The notes beneath the pieces were generated by a model. It saw nothing but the letters and a program-made list of their open reading frames with translations, did not search any database and was not told where the DNA came from. A program made the position numbers and the translations under genes. Positions 1 through 5,670 of a DNA stretch of 8,663 nucleotides are shown here, one piece after another. Each line of letters starts with the position of its first letter. The first letter of the stretch is position 1. Source of the stretch: Lentisphaerota bacterium (GTDB lineage Bacteria; Verrucomicrobiota; Kiritimatiellia; RFP12; UBA3636); the NCBI GenBank assembly GCA_022837245.1, contig JALHHX010000089.1, forward strand, positions 1-8,663. Reading direction: 5' to 3'.

Positions 1-2
1 TG

Positions 3-257
3 GCCGGCTCCGATCCCCTTCCCCCGAAACGCGAAGAAACACGAGTCGGCCAATACGCCGAACTCGCCGAATCCCCCGGCATCGAATTCGACCTCCCGCT
101 CACCGAACAAATCTCACTCATTCTGCGCAGCGGCTTCCTCAAACGCACAGGACGCCGCGCCGGGCTTGCGGAATTCATAACCCGTATGACACCCCGACAA
201 CATGAAAACGATCATGAAAAAAACAGCTTCAGCAAAAAAGTCCGCCGACAAGATTAA
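3..257 (+). CDS. C-terminal part of an unrecognised protein (5' end outside window)
   Basis: The third forward frame is open from the window edge to a TAA at 255-257 and gives 84 residues with protein-like composition. It begins with a GSDPLP-type motif, then has a mixed acidic/hydrophobic stretch and a region with several arginines (LKRTGRRAG), and ends in a basic, polar tail. The other two forward frames here are rich in proline, arginine and serine and look like shadows. The last 56 bases overlap the next gene if that gene starts at 202, which suggests translational coupling. I do not recognise the family with confidence. The GSDPLP motif faintly recalls proteins of planctomycete and verrucomicrobial genomes, possibly PHP-type hydrolase relatives, but this is only an impression. 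The fragment is too short to assign a function. Confidence 0.6.
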   Translation, partial: AGSDPLPPKREETRVGQYAELAESPGIEFDLPLTEQISLILRSGFLKRTGRRAGLAEFITRMTPRQHENDHEKNSFSKKVRRQD

Positions 258-1914
258 GCAGCGGACCATCCTGCTCCTTAACGGGCCCAACCTCGACATG
301 CTAGGCAAGCGCGACCCCGAGCAATACGGCACTTTCACGCTAAAAGATGTCGAAAAGGCGTTCGCAAGCAAGGCCGCTGAGCTCGGCTTCAATGTCCGCT
401 TCTTCCAGTCGAATTCGGAGGGGGAACTCGTCTCCGCAATCCACGAAGCAATGGACTACGCCGCCGGAATCGTCATAAACTCCGGCGCATACACGCACTA
501 CAGCTACGCGCTGCTCGACGCCATCCAGCTCTCACGACTCCCGGTAATGGAGGTCCATATCTCGGACATCCATAAGCGCGAACCGTTCCGCCGCACATCG
601 GTCATCCAGCCCGCTTGCGTCGGTCAAATCAGCGGGAAGGGGCTGGACAGCTACCTCATCGGCCTCGACGAGCTCGTCAAGAAGCACATCCTAAAAACCG
701 CGAAGCCCGAAAAACCCGGCAACCCCGCGGAAGCGGCGAATGGCATGGCCGCGCTGCGCAACAAAATCAACGAAATCGACGCGAACGTGATCGACCTCTT
801 CTGCCAACGTATGGAAGTCGCCGAGAAAGTGGCGGCGGAAAAATCAACCTCAGGCGCGCTGGTTTACGACGCCGACCGCGAGGCCAAAGTTTTCGACGCC
901 GCGCGCGATATGGCTCCCCAGGGAATGAAGGACGCCGCAGCCTCGCTCATGCGCACCGTTACGCGCCTATCCCGCGCTCGCCAGTATGAATTGCTCCTGC
1001 CGCAACTGCGTAGCCAGACCGCCACCGCCATCCTGCCGATGGAGGCCGACGGATCTCTCGCGTCCATACGCAAAGTCTCGTTCGGAGGCACCGCCGGTTC
1101 ATATTCGGAAAAAGCAGCCAAGAAGCTTTTCCCAAAGGCGGCGTGCGAACCGGCATGGTCGTTCTCCGACGCATGCTCCAAAGTCATGGATGGCACGGCA
1201 GATGCCGCGGTGCTCCCGCTCGCCAACACATCGGGTGGCGGAGTCGATGCCGTTTACCGCCTGCTTCAGCAAAACTTCTTTATAGCGCGCTCGACCGAAC
1301 TTCCAGTCGCACATGTCCTCGCCGTACTGCCTGGCACGAAACTCAACAACGTCAAGACCGTTCTAAGCCATCCACAGGCGCTTGCGCAATGCTCACAGGC
1401 GATAGCAACGAGACAATGGATCGCGGTGCAAATCGAAAACACAGCCTATGCGCCAGCCGAAGTCTTGAAAAGAGGCGACAAAACGATCGCCGCGATCTGC
1501 TCGGAAGAAGCCGCCGCAGTGAACGGGCTCGAAACGCTGCCGATACAGATCTGCGACACCAACTGCAACAAGACGCGTTTCATTGCCGTCACTAAAAAGC
1601 TCATCGTCACAGCAGACGCTTCGCGCCTCAGCATCATCATGCACCTGCCGCACCGCATCGGCTCGCTAGCCTCAGCCCTAGAGGTATTTTCAGACAAGGG
1701 GCTAAATCTCACCGCCATATCGTCGCAGCCAGTTCCCGACCGACCCTGGGAATACGCGTTCTTCGTGGACATCAGCGCACCGGCGCTCGACAATGCGGCG
1801 ATGTCTGTGATATGCCAGCTTTCATATGAACTCCCGCGCCTCCAGATACTGGGTTGGTATGGGGAGACCCCTGAAAAAAAACCAAACTCAAAACGGAAAA
1901 CCAAAACCAGATGA
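202..1914 (+). CDS. aroQ-pheA: Trifunctional fusion: type II 3-dehydroquinate dehydratase - chorismate mutase - prephenate dehydratase (ACT)
   Basis: A 570-residue cytoplasmic enzyme with four domains in order. Residues ~21-165 are a type II dehydroquinase (dehydroquinate to dehydroshikimate) with GPNLDMLGKR, Arg37, Tyr42, Asn93, His99, His119 and Arg130 in the expected places. Residues ~182-265 are an AroQ-class chorismate mutase keeping the equivalents of E. coli P-protein Arg11, Arg28, Lys39, Asp48, Arg51, Glu52, Ser84 and Gln88 (here 186, 203, 214, 223, 226, 227, 257, 261). Residues ~290-465 are prephenate dehydratase with GSYS (299), SHPQ (389) and the TRF motif (458-460). Residues ~475-555 are an ACT domain. 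Two family motifs deviate: PIEN reads PLAN (Ala341) and ESRP reads SSQP (507-510). The usual P-protein lacks the dehydroquinase, so this polypeptide joins shikimate step 3 to the phenylalanine branch. The start is uncertain: ATG 202 or ATG 214, neither with a clear Shine-Dalgarno sequence. The dehydroquinase core begins only near residue 21. Confidence 0.95.
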   Translation: MKTIMKKTASAKKSADKIKQRTILLLNGPNLDMLGKRDPEQYGTFTLKDVEKAFASKAAELGFNVRFFQSNSEGELVSAIHEAMDYAAGIVINSGAYTHYSYALLDAIQLSRLPVMEVHISDIHKREPFRRTSVIQPACVGQISGKGLDSYLIGLDELVKKHILKTAKPEKPGNPAEAANGMAALRNKINEIDANVIDLFCQRMEVAEKVAAEKSTSGALVYDADREAKVFDAARDMAPQGMKDAAASLMRTVTRLSRARQYELLLPQLRSQTATAILPMEADGSLASIRKVSFGGTAGSYSEKAAKKLFPKAACEPAWSFSDACSKVMDGTADAAVLPLANTSGGGVDAVYRLLQQNFFIARSTELPVAHVLAVLPGTKLNNVKTVLSHPQALAQCSQAIATRQWIAVQIENTAYAPAEVLKRGDKTIAAICSEEAAAVNGLETLPIQICDTNCNKTRFIAVTKKLIVTADASRLSIIMHLPHRIGSLASALEVFSDKGLNLTAISSQPVPDRPWEYAFFVDISAPALDNAAMSVICQLSYELPRLQILGWYGETPEKKPNSKRKTKTR

Positions 1915-2690
1915 ACACAAGTTCAACCCAGAAAATCAAAATAATGCCGTGCCTCGACATGCGGAACGGACGCGTCGTCAAAGGCGTCCAGTTCGTGGAT
2001 ATCAAAGACGCCGGCGACCCCGTGGAAAGCGCTAACGCCTATTGCGCTGCAGGCGCCGATGAGCTCGCGATGCTCGACATCACCGCCACAGCCGAAAACC
2101 GCGGAACAATGCTCGACGTCGTCAAACGCGTCGCCGCTGCCACGACAATCCCGTTCACGGTCGGTGGCGGCATATCCGACGTAGCCTCTGCGGCTGCCGT
2201 CCTAAAAGCCGGCGCCGATAAAATCTCCACCAGCAGCGCAGCGTTCAAAAAACCTGAAGTGATCAAAGCCATGATCAAAGAATTCGGCGCGGACAAAGTG
2301 ACTGTCGCCATAGACGTGGCTCAGAACTCCGCCATGCCTTCGGGCTACGAAGTGTGGATCGACGGCGGCCGCACCGCCACCGGCGCGGACGCAATAGAAT
2401 GGGCAAAGAAAGTGCGGGGCTACGGCGTCTCCACAATCTTGCCGACGAGCAAGAGCACCGATGGTGCCAAGACGGGCTACGACCTGCCGCTCATCCGCCA
2501 GATCAAAGACGCCACAGGTGCCGGAATCGTCGCCTCAGGCGGTGCCGGCAAACTCGAGCACTTCCTTGAAGCCGTCAACGCCGGCGCAACCGTACTCCTC
2601 GCCGCCTCCGTCTTCCACTTCAAAATAATCGGCATCCAGGAACTCAAAGACTACCTGCGCGCCAACGGCGCAGAGCTTTACAAGGCATAA
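1911..2690 (+). CDS. hisF: Imidazole glycerol phosphate synthase cyclase subunit HisF
   Basis: A 259-residue (beta/alpha)8 barrel. HisF uses ammonia from HisH to turn PRFAR into imidazole glycerol phosphate and AICAR, in histidine synthesis. The N-terminal PCLDMRNGRVVKG motif carries catalytic Asp16, and the second catalytic aspartate is Asp135 in the VAIDV strand. The phosphate-binding segments TVGGGI (83-88), DGAKTGYD (184-191) and ASGGAG (208-213) and the LAASVFHF end motif are present. The length is normal. The MPCLDM start and the ILPTSK loop match a known HisF subtype rather than decay. The ATG at 1911 overlaps the upstream stop as ATGA. There is no strong Shine-Dalgarno sequence, so translational coupling is likely. 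No hisH or other his gene lies in the window, so the glutaminase partner must be elsewhere. A hairpin with a T-tract follows about 80 bp after the stop. Confidence 0.96.
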   Translation: MNTSSTQKIKIMPCLDMRNGRVVKGVQFVDIKDAGDPVESANAYCAAGADELAMLDITATAENRGTMLDVVKRVAAATTIPFTVGGGISDVASAAAVLKAGADKISTSSAAFKKPEVIKAMIKEFGADKVTVAIDVAQNSAMPSGYEVWIDGGRTATGADAIEWAKKVRGYGVSTILPTSKSTDGAKTGYDLPLIRQIKDATGAGIVASGGAGKLEHFLEAVNAGATVLLAASVFHFKIIGIQELKDYLRANGAELYKA

Positions 2691-2765
2691 GGCTCATAAA
2701 ACTCGATTTTTTTAGAGTGGCAATTTAGTGGCGGCTCCCAATTTTTCCAACTACATAGCAAGCTG

Positions 2766-2808
2766 GCCTCAACTTCCACACTATTGCAAGTGTGGAAGCG
2801 GGCTTTTT
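2766..2808 (+). terminator. Probable intrinsic terminator of the aroQ-pheA/hisF unit
   Basis: A perfect 10-bp stem (CTTCCACACT at 2773-2782 with AGTGTGGAAG at 2789-2798) has the 6-nt loop ATTGCA. A short outer GCC/GGC pairing (2766-2768 with 2801-2803) leads straight into five T (2804-2808). This fits a rho-independent terminator for the + strand unit. The same hairpin recurs at 2863-2886 without a T-tract, so the stem may belong to a dispersed repeat recruited as a terminator. Confidence 0.6.
2774..2797. repeat. Palindromic repeat, copy 1
   Basis: A 24-bp unit with arms TTCCACACT and AGTGTGGAA and loop ATTGCA. It is identical, loop included and in the same orientation, to the unit at 2863-2886. 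Start-to-start distance is 89 bp. Confidence 0.85.
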
Positions 2809-2862
2809 AGGGGCGACAAGAGTTAAGCTGTTTAATGACAGGCACTTGCGTTCCATGATGTT

Positions 2863-2886
2863 TTCCACACTATTGCAAGTGTGGAA
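2863..2886. repeat. Palindromic repeat, copy 2
   Basis: This is the second exact copy of the palindrome at 2774-2797, with a 9-bp stem that a T-G pair can extend. No T-tract follows it, so it is not itself a convincing terminator. It could be a REP-like repeat or a protein-binding dyad. Confidence 0.85.
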
Positions 2887-2974
2887 GTGGGAATGTGCCG
2901 GTTAGCACACTGCGTAGAGAAAAGGCGGTATCGCGCCGCGTACAAGCGAACTGCCGGGGCCGTCGGCGCAGGGG

Positions 2975-3034
2975 ATTTGGAGTGCGGCGGCAAGCGATAT
3001 CCGCGCGACGCCGCCTTGCACCCGCAACCACTCC
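2975..3034. repeat. GC-rich intergenic element A with GGAGTG/CACTCC ends
   Basis: The element begins ATTTGGAGTGCGGCGGCAAG and closes with CCACTCC; GGAGTG at 2979-2984 is inverted at 3029-3034. The inside has GGCGGC (2986-2991) and GCCGCC (3010-3015) arms able to form a GC-rich hairpin. It shares the GGAGTG-type ends, GC-rich core and a CCTTGC segment with the element at 3224-3295. It is probably a dispersed repeat, but the copy number in the genome cannot be seen here. Confidence 0.4.
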
Positions 3035-3071
3035 GATTATCCACGAGATTATTTCACATTCGTCAGGCACA

Positions 3072-3111
3072 ATTTTTGTAATCTTGCATTTCCATGTAAG
3101 ATTACAAAAAT
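3072..3111. repeat. Long perfect-stem palindrome (18-bp arms, TTCC loop)
   Basis: The left arm ATTTTTGTAATCTTGCAT (3072-3089) pairs with the right arm ATGTAAGATTACAAAAAT (3094-3111). There are 17 Watson-Crick pairs and one G-T pair around the 4-nt loop TTCC. T-runs lie on the 5' side and A-runs on the 3' side of the stem, the reverse of an intrinsic terminator on either strand. It therefore looks more like a repeat or recognition palindrome. Confidence 0.8.
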
Positions 3112-3223
3112 CTCACGTGGCAGAGTAAGAACACATCCACAGCGACTTGCGCGTTTTCATTCAAGATTAGATTACGGCGGCAGAGGCCTTCCGCCCTTCT
3201 CCCCTAGAGCGAAAAGTTAAAAG

Positions 3224-3295
3224 TGGAGGGCGACGCGCTGCGGAGCCGCCTTGCCCGTAAAAGCGGTGGCACCCGGAGGTTGTCGCAGCACTCCA
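3224..3295. repeat. GC-rich intergenic element B with TGGAGGGC/GCACTCCA ends
   Basis: The ends TGGAGGGC (3224-3231) and GCACTCCA (3288-3295) are inverted with one mismatch. The interior is GC-rich with CGCGCTGCG and GAGCCGCCTTGCCCG segments resembling element A. Read on the - strand it begins TTTTGGAGTGCTGCGACAA, close to the TTTGGAGTGCGGCGGCAA start of element A, suggesting inverted members of one family. Confidence 0.4.
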
Positions 3296-3375
3296 AAACG
3301 TTTTTTAAGAACAAAAGGGCTATTTCATACCAGTGTACGGCAGGCAAACAACACCGCAACAATGGCAGAAGCCCG

Positions 3376-3990
3376 CTACGCATCCGCGTACGGCAGCGAA
3401 ATGTTTTTCCGATGCGTGATAATCCTTATGCAGATAACTACTATGATTGTGGTGATCTGCAGAAAAATATCGTTTATGCCCAAATAGTGCCCGGCAGCGT
3501 AAACTCCCCCGCCCGGAAGGCAGGCGACAGCATAAATTTCCTTCTTCTGAAAAATAACCGGAGGTTCCTGAATGAGGATGTCACGCATCACACCGCCGGC
3601 CGTTCCCGTTATCGTGCCCATGATGACCGCCACCAGCATCGATGAACCCATGCCCAACGCCACTTTGATTCCAACCATGTTGAAGAGAGCCAGCCCAAGC
3701 GTGTCGAAAAGCATTATTGTCTGACCCAACCTGTTTACAAAGTCGCGGAACAACAGGAAAAACAGCATCGCGACAACAGTCCATGCGAGGTACCTCGGCG
3801 CGGAGAGCCAGAATACAGGCGCCCCGAGCAGTAGATCCCGGAGAGTTCCGCCCCCGACCGCCGTTGCGAAGCCTACAATGAAGGCGCCGAAAATGTCGTA
3901 CTTTTTTGCCGCCGCCAGACGAATCCCGCTAATGGCGAAGGCAAAAGTTCCCAAAGCCTCTATTATTTCCTCAAACAGTTCTCCCGACAT
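3376..3990 (-). CDS. TRIC-type (UPF0126/YicG-like) membrane channel family protein
   Basis: A 204-residue very hydrophobic inner-membrane protein with about seven helices. It is built from two similar halves. The first has GTFAFAISG (14-22) followed by GGGTLRDLLL (46-55). The second has TLGLALFNMVG (97-107) followed by GTAGGVMRDIL (129-139). These glycine-rich kinks followed by Arg-Asp, plus FWL after the first, mark the bacterial TRIC/UPF0126 family, whose studied members are trimeric cation channels; the substrate of this one is unknown. The length is normal. The frame could begin at a TTG at 3996, but the AAAGG sequence upstream stands 9 nt before ATG 3990 and only 3 nt before the TTG, so 3990 is preferred. 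It has its own promoter just upstream and follows the broken trmO gene. Confidence 0.88.
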   Translation of the reverse strand: MSGELFEEIIEALGTFAFAISGIRLAAAKKYDIFGAFIVGFATAVGGGTLRDLLLGAPVFWLSAPRYLAWTVVAMLFFLLFRDFVNRLGQTIMLFDTLGLALFNMVGIKVALGMGSSMLVAVIMGTITGTAGGVMRDILIQEPPVIFQKKEIYAVACLPGGGVYAAGHYLGINDIFLQITTIIVVICIRIITHRKNISLPYADA

Positions 3991-4014
3991 TGACAACCGC
4001 CTTTCATGGCCTCG

Positions 4015-4043
4015 ATTCTAGCACAAGGCATCTGCTTCCTCAA
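4015..4043 (-). promoter_or_regulatory. Sigma70-type promoter of the TRIC-type gene
   Basis: On the - strand the -35 TTGAGG (4038-4043) is followed after exactly 17 bp by the -10 TAGAAT (4015-4020), with an extended TGC before the -10. The expected start near 4008 leaves a leader of about 18 nt containing the AAAGG ribosome binding site. Confidence 0.6.
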
Positions 4044-4087
4044 CAGTACATAAAAGTGAGTTTTCGCGGACTTTCCCTCGCGGCACG

Positions 4088-4886
4088 TCATAGTCGTGGC
4101 CAGCGGTCGAGGAGCGCGCGATGAAGAGCCTTGTCGGCGTATGGATCTGTTGCGGTGTCGGCGAGTTCTTCTGGCGAGCAGCCGCTCTGGACCGAATCCA
4201 GCGTGATTGTTCTAGACGCGGCATCTGCTGTAAAATGTATGCGGAACATACGCACAGACAACACGCCGCGAGCGCCATCGCGCACGACGCGCTTGCGAGA
4301 GGTTGCAAACGGATTTTCGCCAAGCTGGACCTTTGCTGTCGCGGCAAGGTCCGGACCCCGCCACTCAAGCACAGCCGCGAACTGCGCGTGGCAGAGTGGG
4401 GACTCTGCCACGGCCCATTCGTCGGGCTTCTGTTCGGCGATCCAGCCGCTGGCGGCATCTGGGAAGGAGTCGATTTTCGGGATATACGGCTTGATGTCGA
4501 GAATCGGCGTGCCGTCGAGCATATCCGTTTCTCGACGGCGAGCCTGAGAGGTTCGACGCGCAGGAGGCGGACGCATCCAAGGCCGAGGGGGTTCGGGCGG
4601 TACGGACTGCGCGTCGCGAACACTCCTGTTCGCCCGCGCTCCGGCGGGGTCACGGGCGGGCGGGCGGCTGCCAGGTCGTGTTTTCGTGAAAATGGGAAAT
4701 GACCCAGAGACGTTCGATGCCTTCGAGATCGGGAGTGACGAGTTCGAACCCCATGCCCGGCAGCAACTCTATTGCGCCCGGGCGGCCGGGGTTCATGACG
4801 CCCTGGCGCGGCACGGCATATTTGTAATCGGCATTGCCACGGAAATACCCGATAGGGCGGAGGGTTGGTGACTGTTGAGCGTTCAT
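4088..4886 (-). pseudogene. trmO: Broken trmO/tsaA: tRNA t6A37 N6-methyltransferase with two frameshifts
   Basis: Three consecutive - strand frames together make a full TrmO (TsaA/UPF0066) protein. TrmO methylates t6A37 in threonine tRNA using SAM. Frame one (4886 to about 4660) gives LRPIGYFRG, the GAIELLPG segment and LWVISHFHENTTW. Frame two (about 4655 to 4535) gives the hallmark GVFATRSPYRPNPLGLG. Frame three (about 4530 to 4088) gives DMLDGTPILDIKPYIP and the C-terminal domain ending DPYADKALHR. Each junction needs one base restored (or an equivalent change of four). The first lies in a (GGGC)3 tract at 4654-4668 just before an in-frame TGA; the second is near 4524-4536. ATG 4886 is preferred because AGGA lies 8 nt upstream; ATG 4895 is also in frame. 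The sequence is otherwise well conserved, so the damage is recent or is sequencing error. Confidence 0.85.
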
Positions 4887-4940
4887 TGGCCACATCCTAT
4901 CCCATCAAAGGTTAGTTGCGCAACCAGAAAACGATTGATG

Positions 4941-5306
4941 TCAAAACGCCATTCTGAGCAGCAGCCAGAGGGCTGCCGTGGCGCCCAAGACCGTGGCGGA
5001 GTACTTTCTCCAGTCCGCCATTGTCGAAGGCTCCTTGCCGGAGCCATTCTTGCCGCCAAAAAAGCGTATGTCCGCATATCGCGCTAGCACAAGCGTGATA
5101 GCCGAAAGCCACACCCCAGCATCCGCGAAAGACGGAAAAACCTCCGGCTTGTTGAGGATAATGCAAAAGAACACGAACAGCAGGGCGTTGCCCAGGCACA
5201 TCCAGTAAAATCTTACGAACACGGCTTTCCCAGACTGGGACGTCGCTTTTTCAGCTCCATTCGCCGGCTGGGACTTGTTCATATCCGATTTGTCGTTTTC
5301 CTTCAT
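4941..5306 (-). CDS. Small three-helix membrane protein of unknown function
   Basis: A 121-residue protein I do not recognise. A polar, lysine/serine-rich N-terminus (1-28) is followed by hydrophobic segments at about 32-51 (ending FVFFCIIL), 61-78 and 103-120. A basic/glycine-rich loop (RFFGGKNGSGK, 81-91) lies between the second and third. There is no signal-peptide cleavage site; it is predicted to sit in the cytoplasmic membrane. It begins 2 bp after the oadG stop, and its GGAGG ribosome binding site lies inside the last codons of oadG with 10-nt spacing, which firmly supports the start and co-translation. The context suggests a role linked to the OadG-like protein, such as an accessory subunit, but nothing in the sequence proves it. 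Confidence 0.8.
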   Translation of the reverse strand: MKENDKSDMNKSQPANGAEKATSQSGKAVFVRFYWMCLGNALLFVFFCIILNKPEVFPSFADAGVWLSAITLVLARYADIRFFGGKNGSGKEPSTMADWRKYSATVLGATAALWLLLRMAF

Positions 5307-5308
5307 TT

Positions 5309-5536
5309 CTATTTGCCCTCCGACGAAAACACAAGATCGCGTTTGGCTTTAATCGCCACTGCAATTGCAGCTGCGACTGCGGAATCGTCTTCCGAGGTCT
5401 GATCCGCGGAGTCTGTTTTGAATACGCGGGAAATGATTTTCCCTCCCATAATCAAGACGCCCCATAGGAGAACCAGGAACAGAAAAACCGTCCCGAAGCC
5501 CACTAACATCAATACCAATCCTTGACTAAGCAACAT
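5309..5536 (-). CDS. oadG: OadG-like gamma subunit of a sodium-pumping decarboxylase
   Basis: A 75-residue protein with one N-terminal membrane helix (about 5-30, LVLMLVGFGTVFLFLVLLWG), a polar acidic linker (TDSADQTSEDDSA) and a C-terminal AAAIAVAIKAKR segment. This layout is typical of the OadG/MmdD family, which assembles and stabilises Na+-translocating oxaloacetate or methylmalonyl-CoA decarboxylases. The frame opens at ATG 5545, but the AAAGG sequence abuts that codon and lies 9 nt before ATG 5536, so 5536 is preferred. Unusually, no alpha (biotin/carboxyltransferase) or beta (membrane pump) subunit gene is in the window: uvrA lies upstream and a small membrane protein downstream. Those subunits may be elsewhere, or this protein may serve another partner. 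It has its own promoter and a structured leader. Confidence 0.8.
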   Translation of the reverse strand: MLLSQGLVLMLVGFGTVFLFLVLLWGVLIMGGKIISRVFKTDSADQTSEDDSAVAAAIAVAIKAKRDLVFSSEGK

Positions 5537-5664
5537 GTCATCCATCCTTTCTTAGCGCATTTGCGCTTGTTAAATGGATGGCGGCCCGACCATCTCGCAT
5601 TACCTGCAACCGCCTCGTTGCGATTGCACCCATTAATGCTGCAGTTCTTAGAAGGAACACAACG
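5537..5664 (-). promoter_or_regulatory. Structured 5' leader of oadG with ribosome-binding-site-masking helices
   Basis: About 128 nt lie between the predicted transcription start and ATG 5536. On the transcript, CCAUCC (5581-5576) can pair with GGAUGG (5547-5542), or CAUCCAU with AUGGAUG, covering the AAAGG ribosome binding site. The same CCAUC (5581-5577) can instead pair with GAUGG (5594-5590), which would free it. Further hairpins are GCAAC/GUUGC (5621-5617 with 5610-5606) and AGCGC/GCGCU (5567-5554). I cannot match it to a known riboswitch by eye. Confidence 0.4.
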
Positions 5665-5670
5665 CGGGTG

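Larger units (their letters stand above)
2691..3375. other. Gene-free region between convergent hisF and TRIC-type gene
   Basis: No reading frame in these 685 bp looks like a protein. The short open frames here are low-complexity and basic or interrupted. The stretch carries the two identical palindromes, a long-stem palindrome at 3072-3111 and two GC-rich elements (2975-3034 and 3224-3295). I see nothing definable in 3112-3220, nor a clear intrinsic terminator for the - strand gene that ends at 3376. Confidence 0.7.

Noticed and set aside
2453..2485. HisF loop reads TSKSTDGAKTGYD where many HisF proteins have TSxDxDGTxxGYD
   Set aside because: The MPCLDM and ILPTSK variants belong to a known HisF subtype, and both catalytic aspartates are present, so I see no loss of function.
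2861..3044. DnaA-box-like sequences (TTTTCCACA at 2861, TTATCCAC at 3037) hinting at an origin
   Set aside because: The first is part of the repeated palindrome, the boxes are few and imperfect, there is no AT-rich unwinding region, and no origin-linked gene is nearby.
3223..3645. Open + strand frames over and beside the TRIC-type gene
   Set aside because: They have no recognisable protein character and lie opposite a well-supported membrane protein gene.
4018..4893. A 291-codon - strand frame read as a single protein
   Set aside because: Only its middle part (GVFATRSPYRPNPLG) is protein-like. The ends are Arg/Pro/Ser-rich shadow of the other two frames of the broken trmO.
4915..4924. Perfect GTTGCGCAAC palindrome upstream of trmO
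   Set aside because: Ten bases of GC-rich palindrome are expected by chance, and there is no second copy or clear promoter to place it against.
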